Positions 1 to 12,071 of a stretch of DNA of 64,000 bases are shown one piece after another. The stretch spans positions 5,031,001-5,095,000 of the forward strand of contig NC_088809.1 in the NCBI RefSeq assembly GCF_011386835.1, read 5' to 3'. This DNA comes from Chrysemys picta bellii. Taxonomy: Eukaryota; Chordata; Testudines; Emydidae. The notes under the pieces were generated by a model. The model did not search any database, was not told the DNA's origin, and saw only the letters and a list, made by a program, of their open reading frames with translations. Position 1 is the stretch's first letter, and each line of letters opens with the position of its first letter. The position numbers and the translations under genes are program-made.

Positions 1-2450
1 CTCTCTATGTTCTGGCGTTGGCTAAGAGAATGCACCAAATGCCTGACAGCATTCCATGTTTATGAATGTCAAAGTACAAACTGAAGTTGGCTCTTCGTTG
101 GCCTTTTATCAGAGGGTCTCAGTGTGGGAGGGAGACCAGAGTTTTGGGCAGGAGGAGAGAAGAAGGGGACGGGGTAGGAGGGGAAGTAAGCAGGAACGAA
201 ACTGCTTTTCCTTTAAGTCCTGGTAACCAAGGCTTGAAACGATGGACAGAAATATACCTCATGACTGCGTTCTCTCTGAATCTCGAACCTGCTGTTCCAG
301 AAGCCGAGCTCCAGATTAAGCTGGCTGAGCACAAGTTGTAACCAAAAGCCCCTTGCTAGCTAATTCCTGAAACTGATGTGCAATTCCATCTTTTGATAGG
401 TTGTTTCATACTATTCACACAGTCGCCTTTTGTGAACTTCTTGTTGTCGAGCTTGATGGCTATAGAGATTCCCCAAGCTCTCTCCTTCTGCTTCTCCCTC
501 CTCCTGTTTCATAGCGGATGGGCAAACCGTCCCATCAGAGCATGGCTACGACCTCAGCACTGCTGGGGAAACAAAATTCTGATCCTGGGCAACTGAGAGA
601 GGAGGAGTCAAATCATGTAATGTAGTGGGGCTGATGCTGCAGTTTAGGAGATATGACAGACATGCAAGAACTCGGGCATGTGCTAGGAAAATATGTAGGG
701 GGAGAAGGCTGTAGGCAAACTCAGAAACATATGATGCCATATTAATTTTCCAATCCTTACTGTGTGCCGTTAGGGCGAATCTGTTTCCCATTGGCAATGT
801 TATAGCTTGGGATCCAGTCATCCTAATATGTAATGGGAAAATGGCTTTAATAGGATCTTTAAAACTTCAGACTCCAGCCATCATCTCCACTCTTTGAATC
901 CAGCAGAGATGTGATGGAACAGTTAGTGTCTCTGGTGGCTGTTAATATCATGTTTCATAGGTGGCTATTTCAAGCCCTGATGTATCCCTCCCAACCTCGA
1001 CTCCTGGTATTTTAAAAAACCTGTTTCATACTCTGGAAGACTGAAACTTAGCATCCCCCAAATGGGGTAGCCTCGGAGTTGTAGGGGGAGAAGAGGTTTC
1101 AACATCTAACTGCAGCGGACAAGTCCTACTTTAATTTTTGTAAATTAATTTTTATGGGCCATCTTTGTTGTTGGTGTGGGAGAAAGGGAGAATGTGTATA
1201 AAAGAAGATAGTGTACACATAAATGACAGTGCAAAGCTTCCTCTACAACAGTCCAGTCAGTATCTGGTGCAGAACACAAGCCTATTTAACTGAATTAGTA
1301 TTATCCATCGAGTGAATTCTTCTTGTTTGTGGAATTCTTTCGAAGTAGGTTAATTCTCTGGGGGAAATCCCTCTCAATCCAGGGAGTGAAAAATAATGTG
1401 CAGGGATTCATAGCTCCTTATGAAATTGAACCTTCTGATGATTAGACCCTAATGCCGCCTTTTTTTCCAATATTCAGGTTAGCAGAGTTGAGAGGATTTC
1501 AAAATCACATTTGCTGGTAAGTGGGGAGGTGGGGGGGAGGGAGGAATGCAGAGAGAGAGGCTAGTTAGAAGTTTGATTAGACTTCTATGTTCAGTACCAG
1601 TGCTTAAAACCTGAATAGCTTATGTGAAAAGTGGATGTTTTCTCTTCTGCTCACTAGATGAGTGTGGTGTCCATGGCATCACTGGTAATATTTGGTTATT
1701 ACCCAGAAGTAGGTGACAAGATGGAGACTGAGTGTTACTTCTGGAAGGGATGTACTGAATGCCTTCTTTGGCCATTGTGTTAGGAGGTGGCTTCTGCCTT
1801 CACCCTATCGGAGGTGAATAACAAGACCACTTCATCTTTGACTTCTGCTAGACTCTACTTCCATCATCCTCATTCCCCTCCATCACCGCTACCTTCAACA
1901 AAAAGAATCCCTCAGTACCCATTAGCTTGTTGACTCTGGCATTGGCCTTCTCTTCATTGCCCTTTCCACTCAACGTTTTGTTGGTTTTGGCCAGTAAGGA
2001 GTTATTTGCTTTCTTTGGAAAGCTCTTCTCTTTCCCTGAAAACAGTCTCTAAAGGGATCTGATCTGAAATGGGAGAAATAAGGGATAACCCACAACAGCT
2101 TTTGTGCAGATGGGATACAGAGCCATACCTAGACTCTGCTAATCTTCCCTGAATAAGTATAATTTTATGCACTACAGTGATCGCGAATAAAAAGCCAACA
2201 TGCCTATAATAATCCCCCAGTATTCAGTCTCAATACTGCAGAGTTACCCCTGTAAATTGTATTTTTTTGCACCATTAGTGTAGGATATGCTGTACCTCTT
2301 AAAAATAAGGGCACAGAATGGTGTCAGATGCAACAATTTTTATTCTTTGTGTACTAAGAACAAGAAATAATATCTCAGACGGCAATACGCGGTAACAATT
2401 TACATAAATTGCGTTTTTTATGGCGACCACTGTAAATTTGAATATTTGTG
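1..2450. other. Non-coding stretch, possible 3' UTR or flank
   Basis: No open frame above 91 codons and no recognisable protein. The sequence is mixed, with a purine-rich patch near 120-200 and a G-rich tract (four G-runs) around 1522-1546. I recognise no repeat family here. It may belong to the 3' UTR of a gene lying upstream, because it runs without an obvious break into the AT-rich segment that ends in a polyadenylation signal at 5056. That link is inference only. Confidence 0.3.
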
Positions 2451-2545
2451 GCCAGATCCTCAGTTAATGTAAATTGGCTTAGTTTCCTTGACTTCCATGG
2501 TGCTACACCGGTTTCAATCAGTTGAGGCCTGGGCCCAGATCCTCA
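2451..2545. repeat. Fold-back (palindromic) short repeat
   Basis: Begins with ggccagatcctcag and ends with gttgaggcctgggcccag, so the two ends are roughly inverted. The middle carries a cttccatggtgctac block related to the other roughly 100-bp fold-back units of this window (for example 63598-63708). Looks like a decayed MITE-type element; family name not known to me. Confidence 0.5.
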
Positions 2546-2570
2546 AATCCTGGTATGGAAAATGTGCGAA

Positions 2571-2612
2571 TGCACGCACATGTGCACACGCGTGCACACA
2601 CATGCACACGCA
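2571..2612. repeat. Alternating purine-pyrimidine tract (Z-DNA prone)
   Basis: Forty-two consecutive bases alternate purine and pyrimidine without interruption, mostly CA/TG and CG steps, including acacgcgtgcac. This composition favours left-handed DNA under negative supercoiling. It is a degenerate CA-rich microsatellite. Confidence 0.7.
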
Positions 2613-3644
2613 GGCACACACTTGACTGTAGGTTGATTTTTATACACTGTATAAAGAGATAAGTAAAAATGGCCTGCTAGACTTATTTAATATTTGTTCT
2701 CCCTCATGTGTCAGCTAAACCTAAAGTGCTTCTTATGATGTAAGGTCCACTGTTAACTCATCTGTGACCTGCTGTATTAAGACATATGATAGTATTGGGA
2801 GTTGAAAACAAAACAGAGTGATGAAATTTATAGGCTATAACAATCAGGGCATTCTCAGTTGATTAGTTGCAAAACAATATATTCAGAACATAGCCAAAGA
2901 ATCACACCACTTGCATCTCATTGGTCGAGTCAGTTAATAGTAGCCAGTTAGTTACATCAAAGGGTAGGCAAGGCATGCCCTTCATTTCCAAGATGGAGCT
3001 GCAGTACAGAGAGCGAGCATGTCCCAGCATTCAATGTCCAGATCACAGTGGAGCACTGCATACTGGGCTTTGTAGTCTCCATGGGTGGCAGCCTCAGCGA
3101 AGATGAAAACTGCAAGTTTTGCTCCATTTTCTGCCCCCCTCCTTAGTTTCTAGCAAGCTGCCACCAAGGCCCTTGGGCAATGCAAATTCTGGGCACCCCT
3201 GAGTTTACATCAGAGCCAGTGTATCCCAAAGCTAAACTTTTTGGTAGGTTTTAAATGTTTTGCTCAGGCAGATTATCTTGTGTAGAATCGTGACCCTGTA
3301 ATAAATATTCAGATGATAATATATACAGAACATAAGCATTATCTTGTGAAATATACTTTTGTAAATAATATTTTAATTTTTTTAAAAAATAATATATTTG
3401 GTGCTGTTTTCTCAGAACCCACCCCTGAGAGCACTTTTTTGGGTTTTGTTTTTAAATTATACTGTTTCCTCTGTCTTAGTTGGAAAATATGCTTAAAGGG
3501 AAAGAACAATCATAAATATATGCGGTTTTCTTAAGATGCTACACTTTTCACCCGGACAAGGCAGAAAAAGGGCGAATAACCTCTAGTTCCATCCAGCAGA
3601 AATTACCTCCTACACAGGCCATTGCCAGGTTACAAACAGAGGCC

Positions 3645-3742
3645 CCCCATTCAGGAAGGTACTGAAGCATGTGTGTAACTTTAAGCACATCTGAATGCAT
3701 GTGTGTTTAAAGGTATGCACATGCTTCAGTGCCTGAGGTCCC
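3645..3742. repeat. Fold-back short repeat (ttaagca type)
   Basis: The left arm contains gaagcatgtgtgtaacttta and the right arm contains its near reverse complement, ending cacatgcttcagtgcctgag. Same general design as the units at 52152-52250 and 61708-61806, which carry cttaaagttaagc cores. Interpreted as a decayed MITE-like hairpin element. Confidence 0.6.
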
Positions 3743-3751
3743 TGACTTGCA

Positions 3752-3868
3752 ATTGGATCCACGTGGGAAGACCTTAATTCCTACATGGAGTCTCTTTAAT
3801 GTCAGTGGGGCTCCGTGTAAGTGCGTAGATCTGCCTAAGTAGATCTGATTGCAGGATCTGGGCCTGAA
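3752..3868. repeat. Fold-back short repeat (gatctgggcc type)
   Basis: Contains gtcagtggggctccgtgtaa and ends gattgcaggatctgggcc. The same motifs recur at 5853-5942. One arm is better preserved than the other. Adjacent to the 3645-3742 unit, so this is a cluster of two fold-back elements. Confidence 0.5.
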
Positions 3869-3899
3869 ATATTCTCTTGCACCAGTATTGGCTAGAATA

Positions 3900-5078
3900 A
3901 AATAAATAATGAAGATTTAGAATGTGGAAGTGAATTTAAGTTGCAACCTCAGAATCTTTATTTCCCATTGCTTGGGGCAATGGGGGCAGGGGACGGAGAA
4001 TTCTAACTAATCAGGAATTCTAATTTGCTTTGCAAATATTTTTGGATGTGGATCCTGGTTTTAATTTTGTTTTTAATATAAATAAACCAGGCTGCTACAT
4101 AGTGAATTAAAGTACAAGTTTACATCTCTGGCAGTAAAGTTCTTTTCCCTCTCCTCTTTGTCTTTTTTTCCCTCCCCTCTCCCCCTTAATTTTTATTTCA
4201 TTGGTCTTCTTGTTTATCTCAAAGTGGACCAACAGCACAAATCATTAGACTGTGTTTTGTTGAGTAAGGAGCTATTTGCAGTGCTGAGTAACTGTTGCAC
4301 ACACTTTTATTTTCTCTTTTTGGTGCACACATTTTAAAGGCAACAAAACCTGCACATGGAATCTGTGGTTCTTGTGAGGATCAGCTAAGAATTTTCTCTG
4401 TATGCGTTTTCCTAATTGATATGTGAGTGTATTAATCATGCATTTCGTTTCTATATGAACCAGTTCTTGGACAAGCATCCTGTTGGGTAAACAGATTTGA
4501 AATGCAGAGCTCAGCTAAGTAGTAAGAGCTTTCCTTGCCAGATGAGAGGCCTGAGAAATGGAACGTTCAGAAACAAAAATGTTATGCATTGATTTGGAAG
4601 AATCCTGTTTTGAAAGAACAAACAGGAAGGGAAAATAAAATCACACTTAATATAAAAACAAAAAAATTGACATTTAAATGCAAGCAGAATGATGTTGTGT
4701 AAGGTACAATCACAAATAAGCTATTCTCGTAGTTACAAACTGTTTTGTTTTTCATAAAGAAATGGGAATGCTTTCCCACTGACAAAATGAAGAGACAATA
4801 TTTCCAATACCAGCCTGTTTATTGATGCTCTTGTGTTTACAAACTGTGTATACTTTTATTTCTTTGTTTTGATTTAACTATATTTTTGGCATATTCTTTC
4901 AGGTCATATTGCTTCGGTAATAAAGGCAATTGTTTGTTTTTAGATAATTTGTCTTCACCTCTTTGTGTCTTTGTACATTGTACATAGTTCTTCAGTATTA
5001 GAGGGAAGCATACTGTTTGTCAGATTTACAATATGTGTTGGTGCTCATTTGAGAAAATAAAGTTTTCAAATATTAAAA
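3900..5078 (+). other. Candidate 3' UTR end of an upstream gene
   Basis: AT-rich, free of recognisable repeats, with AATAAA hexamers near 4635, 4918 and 5056 and several ATTTA and TGTACATA-like motifs, as often found in long vertebrate 3' UTRs. The coding part would lie before the start of the window. I do not recognise the gene. An alternative is conserved or merely unique intronic DNA. Confidence 0.35.
5056..5061 (+). terminator. Polyadenylation signal AATAAA
   Basis: Canonical AATAAA within gagaaaataaagttttc. Cleavage would fall near 5075-5080. It sits 50 bp before the acceptor-like AG at 5109-5110, so polyadenylation and splicing could compete here. Such hexamers are frequent by chance in AT-rich DNA. 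Confidence 0.4.
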
Positions 5079-5110
5079 GCGTGGATCTACTTTTCTGTTT
5101 TCGTCCCCAG

Positions 5111-5161
5111 GGCCACGAACAAAGTGGAAACTGACCAAAGGGGACGGAATTCAGTTGACCT
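5111..5161 (+). other. Candidate 51-nt internal exon
   Basis: Preceded by a pyrimidine-rich acceptor, ttttctgttttcgtccccag, and followed by a strong donor, gtaagtttg. The stretch is 51 nt, a multiple of three. It is open in two of three frames: starting at base 2 it reads ATNKVETDQRGRNSVDL, and starting at base 3 it reads PRTKWKLTKGDGIQLT. It is purine-rich, as expected for exonic enhancer content. I do not recognise either peptide. If real, it would be an in-frame cassette or downstream exon of the gene whose alternative 3' end lies at about 5078. A chance pairing of splice-like sites cannot be excluded. Confidence 0.35.
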
Positions 5162-5187
5162 GTAAGTTTGAAAATACCCAAATCACA

Positions 5188-5437
5188 TTATTGTTATTTG
5201 TATTAAAATTGGACCAGTCAAGGTCAGGGCCCTATTTTCCCAGGGGCTGGACAAACATAATCCCTGCCCCAAAGAGTTTACAATCTAATGTGACAGGACA
5301 GACGAAGGGTGGGAGGGGAAAAAAGGCACAGATGAAGTGATTTACCCAGGGTCGCACAGGTGGTTACTGGCAGAGCCAGGATTAGAACCTAGGTCTCCTG
5401 ACTCCCACTGCCTGTCCACTACACCAGTCTGCCTCCC
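5188..5437 (-). repeat. MIR/CORE-like SINE, near full length
   Basis: On the minus strand the head reads as a tRNA-derived promoter: gtgtagtggacaggcagtgg followed by the B-box-like ggttctaatcc and ctggctctgcc. The body on the plus strand carries cctgccccaaagag and tttacaatcta, shared by all copies in this window. Name assigned by eye from the MIR-type head. Confidence 0.7.
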
Positions 5438-5441
5438 ATCA

Positions 5442-5577
5442 TCATTATTAATTATTGTTTTTATTCTGTTGTTGTGACGGTAGGAACTTACAGGCACTAA
5501 GCAGGATCAAGGCCTCTCTACTTGGATTGTACAAACACAGAGGTAGATATAATCCCGATCTCAAAGAGCACAGGCTG
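5442..5577 (-). repeat. MIR/CORE-like SINE, distal part only
   Basis: Shows attattgtttttatt, tggattgtacaaacacaga and ccgatctcaaagagc in the same order as the better copies; the tRNA-like head is missing. Lies directly beside the 5188-5437 copy in the same orientation. Confidence 0.5.
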
Positions 5578-5852
5578 TGGAGCCAGAGGGTGGTCTCTCA
5601 GGCCATGGCCAAACCACTTTTTGGCTGGACCAAACCTGAGCAGCACTGCAACCCTATGCACCAGGTCATGATGCCACTCACTCAGATTTGGGGGGTTGGG
5701 TGAAGGGGCTCATGAGTCAGTGGGGTCAATCTGCTTCTGGGTCCGGGGGGAGCACCTGAGAAGGGAATAGGAAGGTGGGGGGAGGGGGCAAAAATGTGGC
5801 CCCTTCACTTTAAATGGTGCTCCACAGCCCCTGCTGACTAGTTTACTTTATA

Positions 5853-5942
5853 AGGCCCTGATCCTAGAATCGGATCAATACAGACTTCCATGGGGCTCCA
5901 TACAGGTTCAGAGGTTTGCCTCTGTGAATCCAATTCCAGGAC
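5853..5942. repeat. Fold-back short repeat
   Basis: ggccctgatcctagaatcgg at the left end and tgaatccaattccagg at the right, around a ttccatggggctcc core. Related to 3752-3868. Confidence 0.5.
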
Positions 5943-6554
5943 CTTTATTTTGTCTCCCACGTGCTGTGAGGGAAGGGTTTTAACATCCTCTTCGTATGCT
6001 TTCGTGTCTTTCCCTCTCAGGAGGCCTGATCCTCCAGTTCTTCCTCACCCCAAACTCTCCTTGAGAGCTGTTCACTTTTTAAAAAATCTGGATGGTGACA
6101 CCAAGCTGGCCAGCCTCATTTGATTCTCAGTCGCTCGCGGAGGCCTGCTCTCTTTGTTCCTTTTGTTGAAATTAAAAGGAAAAAAAAATACTCTTGAAAG
6201 GTTTCTGCTCACATGAGGTTTGTAAAATCCCTCCCTACCGTTCTTTTTGATTAACAAATACCTACGTTTCAAACCTGAACAACTTGGTTGTGTCCCTATC
6301 ATATACTCAGGTACAGCCAGTTTTAAGTTGTAAGAGCAAATATTTAACAGGTACACAAAGGCATTAATTGCAGCATGTCCTGCCTTTCCCTTTCCACACA
6401 GTCAAATGTCAGAAGTTTGTCATAGTCATTTAATCTTGTCACTCATCAAGCATTAGTGTAGTTAATGGGATTTGGAGAAACAAATGCTGAGCGTTCAAAC
6501 AAATGCTGAGCTTTCAGACACCAGGAGGCAAATTCACTTGGGCAGATGCTTAGC

Positions 6555-6958
6555 CAATGGTTCTCAACCAGGGGTACATATACCCCTGGGGCACACAGAG
6601 ATCTTCTAGGGGGTTCATCAACTCATCTAAATACTTGCCTAGTTTTACAACGGGCTACATAAAAAGCACTAGCGGGAAGTCAGTACAAACTAAACATTCA
6701 TACAATGACTTGTTTATCCTGCTCTGTATACTATACACTGAAAGGTAAGTACAATATTTAGATTCCAGTTGATTTATTATATAATTATATGTTAAAAACG
6801 AGAAAGGAAGCAATTTTTCAGTAATAGCATGCTGTGATACTTTTTATGTCTGATTTTGTAAGCAAGTAGTTTTTAAGCGAGGTGAAACGTGGGGGTACTC
6901 AAGACAAATCAGACTCCTGAAAGGGGTACCGTAGTCTGGAAAGGTTGAGAGCCCATTG
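6555..6958. mobile_element. Non-autonomous hAT-type DNA transposon
   Basis: About 404 bp bounded by inverted termini caatggttctcaacc and ggttgagagcccattg, the classic ends of many hAT (Charlie/Tip100-like) non-autonomous elements. The flanks share gcttag on both sides (near 6548 and 6959), consistent with a decayed 8-bp target duplication. No transposase frame remains; the interior is AT-rich. Confidence 0.8.
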
Positions 6959-7639
6959 GCTTAGAGTGTCACAAATCCATCTCTCTCTCTCTCTCTTTTT
7001 AAATAAAATTATTTTAGCTGAATTATACGTGAAGGAGACCCCAATCTGACTTAAATGGCAATTTTGCCTGAGTAAAGACTGCAGAATTGGCATCTCAGAA
7101 TGATCTGTAATTGGAATTAATTAATTTGATGTCCCCCTATTACCCCTCCCCCCAAAAAAGTGTAGTGTCCTAGAGATTAATTCCTCAATCTGTGTAAACT
7201 TTTGTAGTTACACTGAAGTCAATGGAGCTATGACAGTTCACCTCAGCTGCGGCTCTGGTCCCTCCAGATGACATTCCTGGCTCCTGGAACTACAGACAGT
7301 CCTCAGACAATCCTTCCCCATTTCTGCACTGTGCTGCAGAATTCAGGGAAAGATATTTGAAAGAGCTCAAGGGTGAATTTTCTAATGCTCAGCACCCACA
7401 ACTAGTGGCCAGTTTTTCTGCATCTAGCAGCTCCCAGCAGCAAACCAGTTGTGGGTCCTGCGCCCTTCCAAAAATACCAGCCAGTGTGGCTATCAGTGCA
7501 GTGCTGACATGGTCAAGAAAGCTCTTATGGGCCCAATTCTACCGTTTCTAAAGGTGAAAGCTTCTGTTATAAAGTCATTGATTCATTCCCAAATCATTAG
7601 TCAGGTGCTTTGAAAATCTCACCAGCTGGCTGCATCTTT

Positions 7640-7757
7640 AGGCCCTTAGGTGACTTGCCTAGTGTCACAGAGGAAGTTTGTGGCAGGGCAGGGACTTGAA
7701 CTCAGGTTTTCTGAGTCCTAAGGCTGGTGCCCTAACCACTCGACAATCCTTCCTCTC
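7640..7757 (-). repeat. MIR/CORE-like SINE, head half
   Basis: Plus strand shows ggtgacttgcctagtgtcac, ggcagggacttgaactcagg and ctaaccact, the reverse complement of a tRNA-like SINE head. Confidence 0.65.
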
Positions 7758-8287
7758 CTACAGCCATTTCATATGGAGCACATTTACTCATCTGTAGGAT
7801 CCACAATGCTCTGTAACTGCAAAATATGCTGGTGCTGCTCCTTAGAGCAGGATTCAAGAAACGCAGCTCTCCTTTAAATACATGACCAAAAGGAGGCTGA
7901 CAGTTTGGTAAATTGCATTCACCGTTAGGGAGACCATGACTCACTAAATTATATTTATCCTAAATGCACTTTTTACAAATTAATCATGTTATATGAATTC
8001 TTTAATGAGGGGCCCAGATCCCATTGCCTCCAGGTTCTGGTGAAACTCCAATCTGGAGCCAATCTTTGCAGCTTGGACCCATCTCTAGTGTTCTCATCTA
8101 GGTCAGGATTGTGACCACACCCTTATCACAATGTGCAGAGAAGTAAGAGGATTAGTTGTACGGCCGATCACAGCGAGGGGAAAGAGCAGCCTCCATGGAG
8201 CTGCTGTTACTCCCCCTGGGCTGGGAGACAGGATATGAGCAGGCAGGTCCAAGGCTGTGCCTTTGGCTAGCGCAGCCAAGCTGGCAG

Positions 8288-8440
8288 CATGGTCTCTGGG
8301 CTTGTCTACACATTTAAAGCATGCTAAGGAACTTTTAGTGCACAGCAGTGGAGTTGACATGGACCAAATAGTGCACGACACATTAGTGTGCTTTAGAAAT
8401 CACACCCCCGTGGTGTGCATTGCTGCATCATGTAACCCTA
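8288..8440. repeat. Fold-back repeat beginning gcttgtctacac
   Basis: Opens with ggcttgtctacacattt and carries mirrored fragments (aaagcatgctaa, gtgcacgacac, gtgctttagaaatcacac). The tgtctacac start recurs in the elements at 12562 and 55881. Boundaries approximate. Confidence 0.4.
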
Positions 8441-9569
8441 CACTTGGAATAAGCGGGGAACCAGGGAGGGAATTGTGATGTGGTGCAGCTAAGTGCCTGG
8501 CTCAGGACAGATTATAATGTGTCAGTCAAGCCCTGAGTAAATATTTGATTATGTTAGAGCTAGGTCTTGTGAGGTGCTGCATTCCCTCCGTTCATAATGA
8601 TTTGGGCAGGTGCAATGCAATGGGAACAGCAGCCCTTGGAGGCAGAGGCCTGTGGAGGGGCCAGGCTGCAGGGCCTGGTTTGTCTGACTTGTGTCTGTGT
8701 TTCAAAGCATCTCTCAGAAGAGAGAGAGAAATACTGGTGCTAGTGAGAACTTCATTGACACTGGCTGGCGAGTTGGCTTGTAGGATGGTGGGTGAACTGA
8801 GGCAGGATTTGGGGAGACCCTGTTACAAGCAGGTTCTCAGATACTATAATATATATCTCTTGGGTGTCCCACTAAACACTTTTTTTCCCCAGTTGCACTG
8901 ATCATCTTTTTTTCCATTAAAAAAAGGACCTTGTGCAATGCTTTGTGTATTAGCCCTCCTGAGACAGAAAGCTGCGGGGAAAACTGCCAACTAGCAAAAA
9001 ATCATCTAGCACAAGAATGAGAAAGGAATATCCCTGTATTTTGGGGCTGTTGTTTTGCATTTAAGTTATTAAACTGAAGGGCAGTTTCCTAATTGATATA
9101 ACTGGTTAGAGAGCTTGTCATTTCTATCTGGCTCTTGGAGCAGAAACAGCTATAAAAACTATTCCAAACACTGTACCTTAAAGGCAGGGGATAGGACATC
9201 TGGTGCTTGTAACTGCTTATTAATTTTCAAGTGTTATTTTAATGGCTCCATAATAACTGTCCACACACTCACACTCACTCACACTCTCTCTCTTAAAATA
9301 AAGTTAATGGTTTAGCTTAAATTGACAAGAGCCAGGAAATTCAGACTTAAAGCTGACCTGTTACCCTTAAATTGCTGTGTTTTGTAAGATCACCTGTTGC
9401 AGCAGGAGGAAAGCATCTGTGTTTCTGCCTTGGTACGTTTGCAGCAGAGGCTGAATTACAGAAGGGGTTACATCCCTTCATGCCTACATCCTGAAGCAGG
9501 AGGGTTTATATCCTTTCCAAAATACTTGTGCTCTGTCTATATTAGGTTTTTCCACCAATGAAGACACAG

Positions 9570-9715
9570 TGATGCAAGTTCCTAATGCAGACATGTTGTA
9601 CCGCAGTGTACCAGACAACCCAGGCTAAGTTACAAAAATCAAAGTCCCATTTTGCACGGGGGCTGTGTCTGCATTAGGGGTTTGCACTGATATACCTACA
9701 TCAATGTTTTTACAC
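9570..9715. repeat. Fold-back short repeat
   Basis: gcaagttcctaatgcagac near the left end is roughly the reverse complement of tgtctgcattaggggtttgc near the right end; a ttttacaccagggcaaat tail follows. Confidence 0.5.
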
Positions 9716-10020
9716 CAGGGCAAATTTCTGTAGTCTACCACATGCCCAGATGCAGTACCTTTCCACTCTCTCTCTCTCTCCTTCCATCTGCAAAGAACCT
9801 ATATTTTTACTAGGCTGCTTGTAGGTTTGCATTTCCCTGACAACAGGGTGAAAAAACCCTCCCCAGGCACCCAGGCTTAAAGCTGTTTCCATGGAGACAG
9901 AAGACACCTGTGTGCTGGTTCTGGTCTCCTTGCCAGCCAGAGAATGTAGGCTACTGAGCCCTACGTCATCCCCTGTGGCTGAAAAATGAAAGGGTGGGAA
10001 CATTAGACCTCACGCCATCC

Positions 10021-10670
10021 CCTAACAGGCCCTTCTAGTGGCAACCACAATCCGGCACGGAGTAAACATTCCCCTCAGAGTTAGAGGACCAGCCTGATGA
10101 GAATAAGGCCATGTGTCTGGTTTAACCAGTCTCTGTCTCAGCTGGGGCAGGGATGCTCTGAGGAGGTCACAGTGGAGATGGGAGAAGCACAGTGGGAACA
10201 CGGAGGGAGGTGGGCTAGTCTGGAAGGTTGCCGGGGAAGGGAGGCTGCTGAGGGGGTTCAGGGAATCATGAAGGAAGGAAAGGATGGAGTGGGTGGGGGA
10301 GGGATACTGGGCTAGGTCAGGATGTGGTTTATATATCAGAGGGGGTTGAGGGGGCTGGGACACCCAAAAGAGCCATGGAGGAAGCTACAGAGTTGTCCAA
10401 GGAAGCAGGTGGGAAAGGCTGTTCTGACATGTTGGGGAGACATTGGGAAAAGGAGAGGGAAGGGCACTGGAATACCAGTGGGGAAGAGGCTGATCATGCT
10501 GGAACACAGCAGGAAGCCCTCAGCAAAGGAAGAGAAGCTGCAGGAAGGCTGCGGTAAGAGCAGAAGGTGAGGGGTACTTCATAGAATCATCAGGTTGCAG
10601 AGGGATTGGGGAGGATGAAAGGCACCAAGGACAAAAGGAAGCAAAGGAGGACCCATTCTCTATGTGTGTT
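10021..10670. other. Purine-rich non-coding stretch
   Basis: Strongly G/A-rich on the plus strand. This strand bias keeps minus-strand frames open (113 codons rich in Pro and Ser at 10022-10363) without any recognisable protein. I regard those frames as composition artefacts. No repeat family recognised. Confidence 0.4.
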
Positions 10671-10677
10671 ACACAGT

Positions 10678-10797
10678 TACCATTGTTGGTATTGTCGTAG
10701 CACCTAGGAGCCCAGTAATGGACCAAGACCCCATGGTATTAGGCACTGTACAAATACAGAACAAAAAGATAGTTCCTCCCCCGAAGAGCTTCGTGCA
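10678..10797 (-). repeat. MIR/CORE-like SINE, distal part
   Basis: Carries gtcgtagcacctaggagcc, ttaggcactgtacaaatac and cccgaagagct, matching the distal block of the copies at 33960 and 43055. Confidence 0.65.
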
Positions 10798-10799
10798 GG

Positions 10800-11957
10800 A
10801 CGTGACTGTAGTTAAGAATGCTTGGGTTAGGAGAAATGTCTCTTGTCCAGCTCGATAACCAACATCCATATTAAGCAGAAGTGTATTAAAGTCCAAACGC
10901 CATCAAACTCTGGGAAGGCTCAAATAATGTCTGGCCTTTATAGTTCAGGCCCCATCCCTCCCTAAGCTTAAGCAGAGCCCCTTGTACCTGTGAATTCCAC
11001 CTCCTGGAAGAGCTCGACTGGAAGTCAAACAGCACTCTTTACAAGCCGACCCATTCCGCATCTCCCCATGAGCTCCTTTGGGGCAGACTTTTCTCAAGGC
11101 CGCTTGTGTGTCTGATTAACATAACTGGGACCGAACCAGCTGTGAGAATGAACTATCATAGTAGCAGAATAAAGAGAAGTCCACCAGGAAAGGCGAGGTC
11201 AGATGATGAGAGAGAGAGAGGGATTTCCCTGTGGTCAGCTCACATGGACCAGAAGCAGAGGTGACAGTGGAAGGAAACCGAGATCAGCACCCGTGGCTGA
11301 ATACTCCAGGCTTGTAATTTAGAGAAAAAGAAGGCACACTGCGCGTTTTTAAAATATTTTAATTTAGAGCAATTCCTTTGAATAATGGAAGGAGCATGTT
11401 CATCTCAAACGCACATAGTAGCATTTTTATGAGTCATCCCTCTCACTAGGTGATACCACAACCTGCCAAATTTCTCAGCTGATTTAGTGCTGCTAACTTA
11501 AAGGCCAAAATTGCTTCTGTGGAGCTAAATGAGCATTATAAAATGTATCTGATTCTTGCTGACCTCAGTTCTAAAATCCATTTGAAACTGTATCTGATTA
11601 GATTTAGAACAGCACTTTATTTTAGCTTGTTTTGAAAGTGCTAACGCAACTGTTCCACCCCCACCATTGAAAATGACATGGGATTCTCTCTTGCCCTCTG
11701 CACAGGTCTTATGGGGCCAATAGACTGCCCTAGATATGCTATCCTATCCTTTAACTGGACTCTCCATCTGAATGCATAGGGGCCTGCCTCTAAGTCCTTA
11801 GACTTTAGCATGATAGCAAGGGGCCCTCTACGCAGTGAGGGCCTAATCCTGCAGGGTGCTGAATGTCCTGAACTCACAATGAGCTCCAGGAACAGGGAGG
11901 GGGCCTGCAGGCTGTGATGTGCAAAGCGACATCTGAAAGCTCACCTGAGCTCAGCCA
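10800..11957. other. Unannotated non-coding stretch
   Basis: No recognisable gene or repeat; contains a short (GA) run near 11211-11220 and AT-rich DNA at 11340-11640. Confidence 0.3.
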
Positions 11958-12071
11958 GTCAATACGACGTGTCTGCCCAACAAACCCAGGGTCATCCAAG
12001 TTCTGATTCTGACCAAGCCATGCATTTGGCTTGATAGGACCATCAGGAGGGATGCAGTGTATGATATAAAT
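11958..12071. repeat. 114-bp direct repeat, copy 1
   Basis: Identical to 12257-12370 except for one base (cttgatagg here, cttgatggg there). Similarity starts at gtcaatacgacg and stops at gatataaat. The unit contains no recognisable gene. Confidence 0.95.

Noticed and set aside
10022..10363. 113-codon Pro/Ser-rich minus-strand frame
   Set aside because: Complement of a purine-rich tract; composition explains both the openness and the residue bias.
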